Source: Fragum whitleyi
Lineage: Eukaryota; Mollusca; Bivalvia; Cardiida; Cardiidae
NCBI GenBank assembly: GCA_948146395.1
Contig: OX411543.1
Location: 52,494,017-52,558,016, forward strand
Length of the DNA: 64,000 nucleotides
Reading direction: 5' to 3'
Below, piece by piece: positions 33,801 through 47,495 of this stretch. The translations under genes and the position numbers were made by a program. The notes beneath the pieces were generated by a model, which was given only the letters and a program-made list of their open reading frames with translations, ran no database searches and was not told where the DNA came from. Numbering within the stretch: position 1 is the stretch's first letter; each line of letters opens with the position of its first letter.

Positions 33801-34845
33801 GTCTCCAGTTTCAATAACACCGGTTTCAGTTTTGATAATTTACTGAAGCTATGACGTATGGTTTCCCACGGAATAAGCGTTTTGGGTATGCCCGGGCCCT
33901 TTTGCCACTGGTCGCTTAATAAAAGTGGTCCGTCCATTAAAGATACCGCAACAGAAATATATGATGTATGTAATTTTAATATCTGAAAAAAGGGAAAAGT
34001 CAGTGATTCAGCAAAAAGTCAATGAGATGCTCTTTCAGATTTTTTCGAGCCAAATACTCTAGTATTATTGCTTGTTGCACAGGCGGATCCAGGATTTCCT
34101 CGTAGGGGGTGGGGGTGTGGGGGGTGTGTGTGTTCGAACTATGTAAACATCTTCGTGAACAGACACACATATCTACCACATGCCTAAAGCTTGCTAGTGG
34201 CAATTCAGGGCTTTCTATCACTTTTAAAGCTTTATAAGTCTCCTCCTCCATAAGCATTTCGCATATTCCATTTAAACTCGGCATGAATGCCCCTTTTTTA
34301 AATATATTCCTGAATCGTTCTGGAAATTTCAGAGTGTTCCTAGTCACCTCATTTTGTGCATTTTGTCGCGATGTTGTAGTATTTTGCTGTGTCCAGAAAA
34401 AGATGCAAAAAATGCCAAATACCGTGCGAAATCAAGTCTTCTTCTTTAAAAGTCAAATTTCAATTATTTTTTCAAAAAATGTTCCAAATTTCCTGACCTG
34501 TGCATGATGTGGGTGTTTTGTTTTATTGGGACCTTACGCAATCAGTGATTTCATACAGGAAAATGCATTCCCACTTGGCAGGACTCAATTATAAATGCTC
34601 ACCATGAAGAGAGGAGTGTCTTTACCTGTAAACGTAGACGTGTGTCTGTATAAAATCAACAGAATGTTGTAAGGGGAGGCGGGCATTTGACGTATTCCAA
34701 CATCGCAGTACCTTTAGTACTTTGATATTAACTTGTATCGAAATTTTAACTGCGAAGACACAAGGACAGAAAAATCAAGTATTTTTTATAAAGGGAGTAA
34801 TGAAATATCTTCGCTCCACGCACTTATTTAATTCCATTCCTTATT
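33800..34845. other. No gene recognised; degraded mobile-element DNA
   Basis: At 34080-34130 GGCGGATCCAGGATTTCC and a G-rich run resemble an invertebrate repeat often read as GGATCCGCC; another GGGATCCGCC lies at 43920. The 115-codon minus frame at 34000-34347 includes this G/T-rich tract (HTPHTPTP) and has no domain. Confidence 0.4.
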
Positions 34846-35240
34846 CAGGGTTTGACACTAACTACTTTTTGCAACCTGTCTGAAGGACCTGTAAGTCCAA
34901 ATTATTGCAGGTTCTCCCTGATAACAACAGGTCCTGCCTGATGAAAATACTGTTTAAATTCTAGCAACTAAATGAATGAAATGCAAAGAAAACATTATTG
35001 GTAAAAAAAAGGAAAAGAAATTGCTTTTGAAAAGCAATTTCTTCTTTTCTACAACATTTTCAATTTCTTAATGCAAATTTTAGTACTGGAAATGCAACTA
35101 TTTTTTTGAAAACTAGACAGATTTTAAATACAAAGTACTGCCATTAACTACAGGCCTGAGAACCTGCAGCATGGTAACATCTACGTCCTCCCTCAATCCA
35201 CAGGACTTGGGCCTGAGGACTTGTGTCAGTGTCAACACCT
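34846..35240. mobile_element. hAT-like MITE, copy 2 (~395 bp)
   Basis: Left CAGGGTTTGACACTAAC and right GTGTCAGTGTCAACACCTG termini, internal GCAGGTTCTCC / GAGAACCTGCAGC and GGACCTGTAAG / GGACTTGTG inverted pairs, and a central hairpin (about 35010-35051) with AAGAAATTGCTTTT. Shares termini with the element at 8873-9117. Confidence 0.6.
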
Positions 35241-35282
35241 GTTATTCATTCAAATTTCGTTCATCTAGTCAATTTCATGTTG

Positions 35283-35495
35283 TAAGCGGTAGCTAGAGCA
35301 CGGAAGATTGATTCCTGATTTTTTTCTACACCGACTCTACTGCTAAATTCTTCCTTGGCCTACACCTATCTATCTCGTTAAGGCAATCGATTGTCCAACC
35401 ATTAGTAGAAGAAATTGTCGGAAAGATAATTGCCGCGCCTAGGACCCAATATTTCGGAGAATAACGCGCTATCAAACTGAGCAACGGTCGTTTTA
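35283..35495 (-). mobile_element. tRNA-derived SINE, degraded copy 2
   Basis: Minus-strand body words GCTAGAGCACGGAAGATTGA, TTGTCGGAAAGATAATTGC and a decayed B-box region near 35440 match the layout of copy 1. Old and partial. Confidence 0.5.
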
Positions 35496-35569
35496 AAATC
35501 GGGTTCCCCGATTTATATATACTGTTTTCCAGACAGCCAAGCTCTTGGACACATTACATTTTTACCCTT

Positions 35570-36170
35570 ATCCGCTGAGCACTGTGTTCGAGCCAAACAA
35601 TGTGTTTTTTTAAACACCGAAGAAACGGCCTTTTCAGTCACAACCTTCAAAACCTTTTTTTCTTATTTACTTTTTGGAAAAATAAAGAAGAGGCTAACAC
35701 AAAATTTGATGTGATTTTCGCTTTTAGTAATTACCAATTAGTATTTTCAGTGTTTATAACAAGATTTTCGGCTGAGTAAAGGAGTTGAAACGTACAATAG
35801 GTTAACTGTATAATTATTTTGTAGCATTTATAATATTACTGTTTTGATTTTTTTCTCGAGCGGTCATTTGCCAGTTGTAGGGCTGACAACCAATCAAACT
35901 GTTATGATTATCACGTGGTCAAAACCCAAGCTTACCGAGCCTTGACACTTACATTTTGCGTGTTATCCAATGAGCTATTTGTTCAAGACAAACAACGCAG
36001 AAACGGCCTTTTCAGTTACAATCTACTTATTTTTTTTATCTCTTTCACCTTTGCGATAAAAAGGAAGAGGCTTATATATAATTTGATGTAACTTTCGTTT
36101 TAAGTAATTACCATTTAGTATTTTCAGCGATTTTTACAAGCTTTTCGGTTGAGTAAAGGAATTGAAATTA
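35570..36170. repeat. Direct duplication, two ~200-bp copies
   Basis: 35600-35795 and 36000-36170 share AGAAACGGCCTTTTCAGT, AAGAGGCTTA/AAGAGGCTAA, AATTTGATGT and TAGTATTTTCAG then TTTTCGG(C/T)TGAGTAAAGGA, about 400 bp apart. Copies differ by many substitutions. No coding potential. Confidence 0.7.
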
Positions 36171-36462
36171 TCTTCATGCTGTTCCAATTTGTTGTTCTAG
36201 AAACTGTTTATTGTGATCAATGTCTTTCCCTGCGGAGGGGATACAATGTGAAAAAGGGGAAACAACTTCTTATATTTCATAAAAGAACAACAACAACAAT
36301 TCCTTACCCCTCCTTCCTCTCCGTTATCTTTGTCTTGAGTTCTTTCTTCATGTGTCGTCTGTTGGAGTCGTCTGCTTCTATAGTTGACATGGTTTAATCC
36401 TAAGCTATTTTAGCACAGATTTCTTTGCCATTGCGTTGATTTTGGTCGGTTTATTAGGGTTT

Positions 36463-36712
36463 ACGCCGTTTTCGACTGGTGTGGTCATATTGAGCGACTG
36501 GAGCACCTAACCTGGATTCCTTTTGTTTCTCATACCAGTACTACCACGACACCATTACCCAGCCTTCAGCTACTCCATCACAAGGGTTTGCGATATCATA
36601 CCATTGATGGACGACATTTTTGTCTGAAAGGGTATTTGCCACGGCCGAGTATCGAACCCGGGACCTCTTGAACAAGAGGCAGGTGCGTTACAAAGGCGGC
36701 CTAGGATTTCCG
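36463..36712 (-). mobile_element. tRNA-derived SINE, copy 3
   Basis: The minus-strand tRNA-like head near 36640-36710 has a B box (complement of GTATCGAACCCGGGACC) and an anticodon-like hairpin CCTCTTG/CAAGAGG. The body contains CTGGAGCACCTAACC and ACCAGTAC. The 3' end has GGCGTAAACCC. Confidence 0.72.
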
Positions 36713-36904
36713 TTACGCTTCACTCAAGCCTTAGTTACGAGATTTAATAACAACACCAGTTCACTGGACCATGACTAAATAATTTTGTTGAAATTTCATG
36801 TGCAATTTTGGCATCTCTACTGTTACTGTGCCTATACATTGCAGAGACATGACCGGGACTTGCCATTAAATGCCTCCTTATAAATGCTCCCCTCAGGCAT
36901 CAAA

Positions 36905-39420
36905 TTGATGCCGGTGTCCCAGGGTAACCTGTCCCCTGGGTAACGTGTCCCCGGGGACAGGTTACCCCGGGGTAACCTGTCCCCGGGGACACGTTACCCT
37001 AGAAATCAGCCGTGGTAACCTGTCCCCCCCCCCTGGGGTAACCTGTCCCCCCCCTTACAGATGTTGTAAACCAATATTTCGTCACATTTCTTTTACCAAG
37101 ATATTTTTATTCTATGCGTTACAAGTCTCTTTCTTTGATCTGTATGTAATTTTGATCTGTTTTGCGAACTGTTTCAGTTCTGAAGGATTTTTATATTTTC
37201 CATGATAAGTATTATAAAAATCAAACTTTTTTTTTTATTTTTTTTAGAAAAATAATTGTCAAATGTCATCATGACTATGAACATTTCTATAAATGATCTT
37301 GTCTTTAGAAAAATTATTCAAAGCATGAATTTTTTCTTTGTGTGAATTAGGCGGGTAGACACGTTACTCAACTGGGGTAACCTGTCCCCGGGGACACATT
37401 ACCTAGGTCTGGGTAACCTGTCCCATCCCAAAAAATGCTGTCAGCAATGATATATGCAAAAATAAACCCATATGTTTTCAATTATTTAATAATATTTCAA
37501 ATTGTCTGGGGGTAAGGTTTCCAAAGCTGTGGTAGCTTGACTCTGAAACATGTTACCCAGGCCTGTTAACCAAGTGAAAACACACAAATTTTCACAAAAG
37601 TTTAAAAAAACAATTTCTTTTCTTTGAAAAATATTTTATAGTCTTAATTATATCACAACTGTTCTTACTACAAAAATTATTCACTTATTAGAAAATTCAT
37701 TGAGGGTGTATGTGTATGTATTTGGGGGGTGGGACAGGTTACCCAAGCTGGGGTAACTTGTCCCTGGGGACACATTACCCAGGTCTGGGTAACCTGTCCC
37801 ACCCCCAAAAATGCTATCAGCAATGATATATGCAAAAATAAACCGATATGTTTTCAATTATTTAATAATATTTCAAATTGTTTTGGGGTAAGGTTTCCAA
37901 GGCTGTGGTCACTTGTCTCTGAAACATTAATATTGTTACCCCAGTGAAAACACACAAAAAAAGGTTGTAAATGAGGATTTATTCAACAAAACTTGCAAAT
38001 ACATTTTTTCATTTGAAAACTGTTTGATAGTCTCATTCATATCAAAACTGTTATACAAATTAGTTATTTACTTATTAGAAATTTATTGTGAGTGTATGTA
38101 TATGTCGGGGGGGGGGGGGGGACAGGTTACCCAAGCTGGGGTAACCTGTCCCCGGGGACACGTTACCCAGGCCTGGGTAACCTGTCCCACCTCTAAAAAG
38201 GTTGTCAACAATAATTTGTGTATGATTAACCCATACATTCAATCATTTATTAATAATTTAAATTGTTAAGGCCTTTAGGGTAAGCTCTACCAAGGCTGCG
38301 GTCACTTGTCACTGAAACATGTAACCCAGGCCTGTAAACCCAGTGTAAACACACACACACACAAATTTATCCAACAAAAAATGCAAAAAACATTTTTTTT
38401 TATTTGAAAACTATTTGATAGTCTCCTTTATAATCTAATAACGGACTCTGAAAAAAATTGAAATGATGCAATAATACAAAAATATTCAAGTGTTAAGATT
38501 TTTCTCTAAAAAGGTACAAAAAAAGAAATATAAACATACATAGCCATTGAGGAAATTTTCTAAGAATACCAAGCTTAATAAAAAAGAATGACTGGAAGGT
38601 GATATCTTTAATGAAAAAAGTATTTTGAATAGGGGGACAGGTTACCCCGGTCCCACAGGGACTTGTTACCCTGGCTTGGGTAACCTGTCCCCCTTTCAAA
38701 AGAAGAAGTATTGTATGAATTTGTCATGTTGCTTTCTTATAAAAACTGCAATATTACCATGATATGTTAATGAATGCTATTTATCAATCTAAATATGGAC
38801 TTGGAAAAAATTTAGATATTGCAAAAGTAATATTGCAAAAATTAAAACATGCAAGCGCTTAAAAAAATGAATGAAATATTTTTCAATGAATATCATATGA
38901 TAATTTCTTAAGAAAAATGAATGACTGGAATGTGAAATCAAATGAATAAAAGCATTTTGAATAGGGGGACAGGTTACCCCGGGGTAACGTGTCCCCGGGG
39001 ACAGGTTACCCCGGGGTAACATGTCCCCCCCCCACAAAGATTTATTATTTTTTTATATTTTTTTCATTAAACTTTCAAATATTTGCATAACATACCAAGA
39101 TTTATTACTATAATAATAAATAATAAAAAAAAGGAAAATTGATTTGATAAGAAAATCATAGTAAGTAAATTATATTTTGGTTTGAGGAATTGAAAACCAC
39201 TCAAAAATTACAGATATACTTTTTATATGTCTTTTTTAAATAGATTTAGAGATGAACAAAATAGCATGAATGAAAAATTAAAATCTTGATAAGAAATAAT
39301 GTTTTCCAGGGGGGGGGGACACGTTACCCCGGGGTAACCTGTCCCCGGGGACACGTTACCCCAGGGGGGGGACAGGTTACCCCGGGGACATGTTACCCAG
39401 GGGGACACGTTACACTGTTA
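36905..39420. repeat. Palindromic GGGGTAACSTGTCCCC satellite islands
   Basis: Seven GC-rich islands at about 36911-37062, 37350-37430, 37725-37803, 38106-38193, 38634-38695, 38963-39032 and 39309-39417. Each is built from the 16-mer GGGGTAACSTGTCCCC and its complement GGGGACASGTTACCCC in alternating orientation, giving self-complementary blocks. The AT-rich spacers are tandem repeats themselves: type A about 370-390 bp (ATGATATATGCAAAAATAAA at 37447 and 37817, decayed at 38208) and type B about 330 bp (GAATGACTGGAA at 38585 and 38918). Open frames with repeated VTCP residues are by-products. Confidence 0.85.
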
Positions 39421-39439
39421 CACTGGTTCTATCCCCTTG

Positions 39440-39520
39440 ACGACTGACCGTATAGCGCAGTTGGTAGCATGTTGGATAATCAATCTTAGTTGAACTGGGT
39501 TAAGTCCAAAGTTGAATGGA
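39440..39520 (+). repeat. tRNA-like segment (SINE head or pseudogene)
   Basis: TATAGCGCAGTTGGTAGCATG resembles an A box and CTGGGTTAAGTCC a B box at normal spacing. The acceptor ends do not pair, so it is not a functional tRNA. Confidence 0.35.
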
Positions 39521-40469
39521 AATGTTTTGTGACATATCTCTCAAGTTGAGTGGATATAATTCTGTAAACTCCAGTTGGATGAGCTGGTGATGTTCTCGAA
39601 AAGATGGAGTGTAAAGACAAAAAATTCACAAATTGGGCAAATATTTTACCAACTTTTATTGTCCAAATTTGAGCCCTTTTGATTGACGAACTATTGCACT
39701 TGTCCAGCCTCTCAATGATGCCCGATTTACAGTGCTGACAGCCCTTTGATTGTGGCTTTAGGGATCAATCAAACTCATCAACGTTTACGTTCATGGAATG
39801 ATGACGATTTGAACAAATGATGTTTTGAGCACATAATGTAATTTGGAGCGTTTAAGTACACGACAAGAGCACTTTAAACGGAGCCATGAGTGAACAAAAT
39901 GATTCGTCTTGAAGGACCTTTAATCTACGACGTTATTAACATAAACAAAGGGGTTACAATTGGAAAGATATATGTTACGAAATTATTGTCCTGGTTTGTT
40001 GAAATGCATTCAACAAATCTAACGTTGCATGTCGTTTGTGGTATAAATTTCCTTATCTTCACAGTTTTGACAGAGATAGGAGATTTAAGACGACAAGAAG
40101 TAAGTTAATGGGTATTTATCAAATTTAGACGATTTAATTTAGTTAACTGAAAAGAAACGTTGGTAATGTTTAATCATAGATGAGCATGCCTTTCAAACAA
40201 TTTCACATGTGCAAAACGTTTAGACTTCGATCACCCTGTGGATCTGCACAGTCTAGTAAAGGTTTTCAAAATGCGCATAATAAATAGCCGATGTATTTTG
40301 GTTTATCTTATAACTATACCAATATCTGTATGATAACATCCCGTATGATATTTTTTATGATATCACATAGTTATTTTAACACAAAGATATAATGCGGTTA
40401 TTTTTAAAAACTTGCATTTCAGTTAGAAACATCGTCGAAAACAAGGCAAATAGAGGTTATAAGATAAAT
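39521..40469. other. No gene recognised
   Basis: The 72-codon frame at 39890-40108 has no domain; otherwise short frames. Confidence 0.4.
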
Positions 40470-40613
40470 ATAATACGTACTTAGTGTATTATATGAAAAA
40501 ATATCTAGCTCGGTTGTGAGAATTGAAAATTGTCTCGGCAGAGCCTCGACAATTTTCAATTCTCCCAACCTCGTTAGATATTTTTTTCATATAATACACT
40601 AAGTACGTATTAT
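40470..40613. repeat. 144-bp near-perfect hairpin
   Basis: Arms of about 65 bp beginning ATAATACGTACTTAGTGTAT and ending with its complement TAAGTACGTATTAT, closing on TCGGCAGAGCCTC. A few mismatches lie near GCTCGGTTGTGAG. Non-coding. Confidence 0.9.
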
Positions 40614-40639
40614 ATATGTGTATAGTAGTTTTCTAGTGT

Positions 40640-40855
40640 AGATAAGTGGATTGCGAAATCTGACAAGGGTCAAAACTTTTCGCACTTTGCTTATTCTCTG
40701 AATCTAGAATTAATAATCTACCTTCCAGTTTAAGAATTTTTGAAATGCGACCTCTGGTTGATCTAAGCTGGACACAATCTCGTTTTCAAATTTTTATTGT
40801 CAAGAGTTCCCAGATGGTCCCTTTTCGCGTAACGGGTCACTTATACGTTCTATAC
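40640..40855 (+). repeat. GTGACCCGTTACGCGAAAAG-ended dispersed repeat
   Basis: Contains TCTGACAAGGGTCAAAAC, GAATCTAGAATTAAT, ATCTACCTTCC and ends GGTCCCTTTTCGCG, GGGTCAC. It is the reverse-strand counterpart of 57285-57430, with a fragment at 13594-13680. Probably a MITE with GTGAC termini. Confidence 0.5.
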
Positions 40856-40974
40856 ATGGCTTCCTATTTCTTGCAGAACCAATCAGACGCTTAAAAGTTC
40901 AATTGATTCAGTGAAATCGCGATTTTGTTTTGAGCTAAATGTATTTTGAATGTAGTTGATGTTCTTATCCGTTT

Positions 40975-41080
40975 TAGTCATTTTGGAGCGTTTTTGAATG
41001 GTTTGAATGAGTGTTTAGAATGAATGAATGGAGTGCTGAGCAAGCGGTTAAGAATGATTTTGATTGAGATGAATGCCAAT
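40975..41080 (+). repeat. AATGAATG-family dispersed repeat
   Basis: TTTTGAATGGTTTGAATGAG and GAATGAATGGAGTGCTGAG match blocks at 47560-47700 and 54440-54570 and, inverted, 33590-33800. Confidence 0.65.
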
Positions 41081-41772
41081 TCCTATTTAGCGCGACGTGA
41101 AGACTCTGATCAGATCTGAATGTGCGAATGCACAGCTTATTCGAGTCTGAACGATGCGCTCATTTGAAATGTTAGGAAGGTCAAACAAAGGCTCATTTCA
41201 AAGAATACAGTCGAAGGCTAAATTTCCTGAAGCCGTTTTCATGTATTCTTCGTCATCATCATCCACATATCTTTGCATAGATAATAACTATTTGTTCCAG
41301 TGCATGATCGATTCATATAAAATTGAGTGAACAACAAAAGCCATATTTGCAACATTGTCGAATCCATCAATAAAATGTAGCTTTAGATGTTCAAGACATG
41401 AAATAGTAATCGATCTTACTCGAAAAACGAACGATTATTCTATTCCTGAAATGCTATTTCTTTAAAGCTGGACGAACTTTTGAAAGTTTTGGAAAATTTT
41501 ACTGAAATTGCATAATTTTGCAATTGATTGCTAATTAACGTCATCATGACGTCATTGAAATATTATTTGGTGGGCTCTGCTCGGAAAACGTTAAAAAGGA
41601 TGGAATCATCGAAAGCAGGATATCTTTTTTTGATAATTTCACTGGTACGGCGGTAAGACTATGAGATTAACAAGTGATAACCTACCGTCATTTCTCGATA
41701 ATCAACCGTATAGATTTAGAGAATTTTCTTTATATTAATGTTTTAGATCTTTATCATTATGAATTAAAGAGT

Positions 41773-41773
<1 letters not shown>
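41081..41773. other. No gene recognised
   Basis: Unassigned AT-rich DNA between a dispersed repeat and the next inverted-repeat element. Confidence 0.4.
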
Positions 41774-42710
<937 letters not shown>

Positions 42711-44880
42711 AGCAGACTAGTTTAAACTGGAAACAAACTCAAGTGGTGTAGAATCATTTACTAAAACTATTTATTTTCTTCGTTGGTTTTACTTGGTAAA
42801 AATGCCTCAAGGGCTTTTACTCATGCGTTTTATATAAATTTTATCAATGCATTGAATTCTCTATCTCTCTAAACGCGGTTATACCAATTCACATCAGTCG
42901 AATAATAGTAGTATGCTTGTATGTATGCAAGAATTATCTATTACAGTCAAGATCATCGTTATATTAACAAAATGAAAGGTTTTGGAATGATTTCGGAATG
43001 AAACTGAATGAATAGCGATATTTATTACCTCCTTTTAATGGAATATACATAAAAAGTTTAATAAATATCTGTCTTTGTTTTAACGAACCAATTAATTGCT
43101 TCTAGTAGAGTCGGTTAGGTAAAAAATAGTGACAAGTCGGACGAAAGTGTAATTTTTTGTTCATCAATAGAGGGTTCGATTAGCAATATTTTGCACTAGG
43201 GGTGCCCGGATTTAAGTGCCTATGAGACTGGAAATCGTGGCTTAAATATTCGGATATTGTGCTATCCGAATACTGTTCCTTTTAAATGAGAAATGTTCAA
43301 TTTTGTCTAACTCCAACCTAAATTTTGCCTTAAAGGACATTTACATATATTTTAAATTAAATTTCAAATCTTGAAGTATAATTCTTTGGAAAATTATGGT
43401 TACATTCAATATTTAAGACAAATGTATTATTTTTGTATTTTCGGCATTTCGGCATTCTATTAATGAGAAATGCAAGAGATCCTGGCATGCAAAGAAACAG
43501 AAAAGAAGCCTAAATCTTAGAGAATAACATCAGCTTGAATTCTCACTGGGAGTGCCCGATTTCAAAAGCCTCTGGACCTTAATATTGATAATTAAATATT
43601 CGGATAACGTGCTATCCGAATACTCTTCCTTTTGAACCTTTACAATTTAACATCGGACTACATTTTGAATTCAATTGGGTAACCGATTGACGGAAAATAA
43701 ATCTGAGCTTACTTGAGACTTATGTAAATGTCTGAATTTAATTCTCTCTCTTTTTATTAACCTATATCTGCAGCGAATGAAGGATTTCTATAAGGAAGTT
43801 CAAACATTCAAATGATGAGGGGAATTCGTTTCCGTTTCAGCTGAAATGATTTATTTCTACAATGAAATTGAAATATTATAACTGCAGAGGAATGTTCGTT
43901 TAAACCCCCTAACACCTAACGGGATCCGCCACTGCTATATGATTATGGTTTCAATAATCTTGCTCCGTGAACTCGGTGACTCATATCTGCACATTACCAA
44001 ACTGACACATTTTATCATATGTATCGCGTATTACGCAGCTTGAAACTGTGATGAGACTTGTCGTCAATATTCCCATGACTAAATAGTTCGTAAATTTTGA
44101 AATCTGACCGTGCTTTTAGTCTCAATAAAGTTGCAACACTAGCATAGTTCATTACATATCAATTACCGATGAATTTTTGAAGATTCAGTTATTGTTTTTG
44201 TCTTAGTCTAGCAGACTTATTTTGGCTTTTCGACAAATTGCCGAAGATGTCGGCTAATAGTATCAATTCGTCGTTGAGTAGCGAAAATATTGAGGATGCG
44301 TGGATTGGTCATTAATCGCTTACAATCAATCTGATTCGACAACAAATTGATGTACCTTCGATATCAATAAATATCCCATCAACTGCTGTAAGGTCGGTTG
44401 ATAATCGCTGTAAATGAACGACTTGTAGTGGAAAAATATGTCTTTATTGTAGAATGATCGCCGACAGACCATACGTAGCTATCAACTATCCATCACTGTA
44501 GCTAACAGAAGTTTACTTTGGTACTATTAAATAAAGGATATCACTTCCCGAGACCTACGGTTTCAGTGAGATATATAGAAGGACACCTTAACTCATGAAA
44601 TAGTCTCAATGTTCGTTCTTTTGGGCAATTTTTTAAAAGGTTTCTTACCGACATTTCTCCAGCAACTCAACAAATATTCATCGGTGTTGCCCAAAATTAA
44701 CACTCTTACATTTTTTTAAAGCATAACAAAAAAAAAATCCAAAAAAACCAGACATCTGTTGCCAGATACAATCATGTATACTCTAGCGTGGTTTCGTGAA
44801 AACGCACCGCTTTAATCGAAAACGGTCGTTAATTAGTTCATGATAAATATAGAATATATGTACTGGCATGTTTCTTCTTT

Positions 44881-45216
<336 letters not shown>

Positions 45217-46569
45217 AGGTCATGTTTCATTATTCTCATTTATATATTTTCCTCACACATTCTTTTAAATTGAATAATTGTAATAAAATCTTAATCAGAT
45301 AAATAAGTATCTTCAATTGAAATTGCATTAAATTGGGAGACGTTTCAGAACCAGTCTTTCTGTAATCATTACCTAAATGATACATCTACTCCTGACAATT
45401 AATAAATGCAAATACTCTTGTCAAACAATAAAGAAAGACAGCCAGACAGTTTTGCGGATCGACATATATAATAAGCCCACAATCTTTTAACTTACAATGA
45501 TGCTAGTAATCTAAGATATGACTATTCAAACCGATGAAATCCCTTTTGTGTGAACGAGAATTAGTTACCTGCGAATATTGGTCAAATATTTTGTCTGTTG
45601 TGGTCTTTTTGGGGCTCTTATGAAGATCACCAAGTACGAGGCATTTACATTCTAGATTTTAATTGGCATAGCAATAGATAAATTCTATTTAATCTCGTCA
45701 ACACATGAACATATTTACATATTTATGCTTTTCCCGAATGTATGTCGTATGATCCAATTGTTTTTGCAAAGGTAAAACGAAACAGAACTTCTTTCCAAAT
45801 ATGCGTATCAAGCAGTTAACAGATAAAAAAAATAGATAATAATACATGTAAATGAAATTATCATCAAAAATCGGAGAAGCCCACGATATGAACATAACCT
45901 CCGCGTCTTCATAGTCGTCATCGTGTTACTGGCGTCGTGCGATAATTTTGTTGTTGTTCCTGTGTGTGTCTTATTTCGGCCCTGCGTTTACGATAAAGAG
46001 CGTCTATTACGCTTTTCTTGGTAATGTAGGGTGTCATGACTTTAGCCCTCACTTATTTTTTTCTATCCGGAACGCAGAGCTGGTATGACTAAAATATTCG
46101 CTTTTTAGTTTGAATATTTGTTCAGTATGCTTAAAGAGCAATCCATGCTTTCGAGTGGGTACTGTAACTAAACGCATCATTGAATTTGTTATGCCAGTTT
46201 ATTATGAATTTCATTTTTCAAACACTCTATTGAACCCAACAGCTGAGCACTGACAGTCTTATGCACTGGTATTGTAGTATTTTTAATGTTATCATCAGAA
46301 TATATAGTGTTATTGATATTATTACATGTATCATTTTCATATGCTGTAATCTGTTACCCTTGAACAGCAGTGCAAGTCTTTTGTAATTCTTCGATAGATG
46401 CGCTATCTTTGAGAGAAAAAACGAAGTGTATAACAGTTGTATTACGAATACATAATTTTTAGGAAGATAGCTGCTTCTGGCAATAAATATTTCCTTTGTT
46501 TATCACATAACTTAACAAAAATATAAAATTTTGACTAGAAATATGAACAGTATCCGATGAAATAACATC

Positions 46570-46905
46570 AAATCACGGCTGCTGGAACACCAAACCCTTC
46601 TGTGTTTATATCATTCACAAAAGTATTACCATCATTTGTTTGAGTGGAATATTGATATAGGCTTTAAAAGCTTTTCAGTTACGTCGCGGCTGCTAAAGCT
46701 TCTAACCATTGATTTCCGGCTTGTTTCTCACCCAAAATCCTTTCCAAGTCTCTAGCTGTCGATTTCTAATAGAAATGTTAAAATCCTTCCATTAATGGGA
46801 AATTAAATCGGAAAAGACATGCGGCACCGTCGAAGATCGAATTTTGGACCCCATAATTGGGAGATAGACGCACTACCAACTGCGATAAGTCGGCATCAGT
46901 ACCAC
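46570..46905 (-). mobile_element. tRNA-derived SINE copies 4 and 5 (one partial)
   Basis: 46570-46640 holds only a 3' fragment (CACGGCTGCTGGAACACC). 46675-46905 is a longer copy (CGTCGCGGCTGCTAAAGC, CCATTGATTTCCGG, then a head with TTTTGGACCCCATAATTGG). Both on the minus strand. At 46960-47050 a third tRNA-like stretch with GAGACCGGTCTCG palindromes follows. Confidence 0.6.
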
Positions 46906-47495
46906 TATTCAAGCCTCGAGCAGCTAATTGCTGAGAAACAATTCTGAGAACAACTCTCACTGCGGCGGAGGATCAAATCCGAGACCGGCCTCGAATCCGT
47001 CCGAGACCGGTCTCGTGATTGAGAGAGCTCAGTGCGCAACTCGGCAACATCGCAATGGCTGTGAACAGATATGCCAGATAATCTTAACTTCGTCATCAAG
47101 TGATACTTATCAATAGGAAATGGCTAAGATCCAGTTATACGCAATCTGACGCAACTACGGTTGTCAGCTTACATATAAAATGCAATTCAGCTATTTAAGA
47201 ACACACAGCTGGATCGACAAACACATGGACACCTGTTGAAATTACAATTATAATTAATGTGAGGCATCAAACAATTGAAGTCGAGACAAAAACGGCACTT
47301 TTGTGTCATGTTTAAGCGTTTAAGGAAGATAAATTTCGAATTTGAAAATAAAAGGAAGAGTATCTTCTAGACACGTCAAGTCGGGCACCCCTAGTGCAAA
47401 AGTTATCTTATGATAGCAGCTTACTATAAACAAAAATTGGCACTTTCGTCCGACGTGTCACGATCGACCCAATATTTTTACATAAGAGCCTAGAC

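Noticed and set aside
34000..34347. 115-codon minus-strand frame
   Set aside because: Includes a G/T-rich repeat tract and shows no domain, no conserved block and no splice context.
36945..39408. Open frames with repeated GVTCP / NLSP residues, as a possible repeat protein
   Set aside because: They occur in different frames and strands, each confined to a GC-rich island, with spacer residues unrelated; the palindromic DNA repeat explains them.
36905..39420. CRISPR-like layout of short repeats and spacers
   Set aside because: Spacers are ~300 bp and themselves repeated, repeats are variable in number per island, and the genome is eukaryotic.
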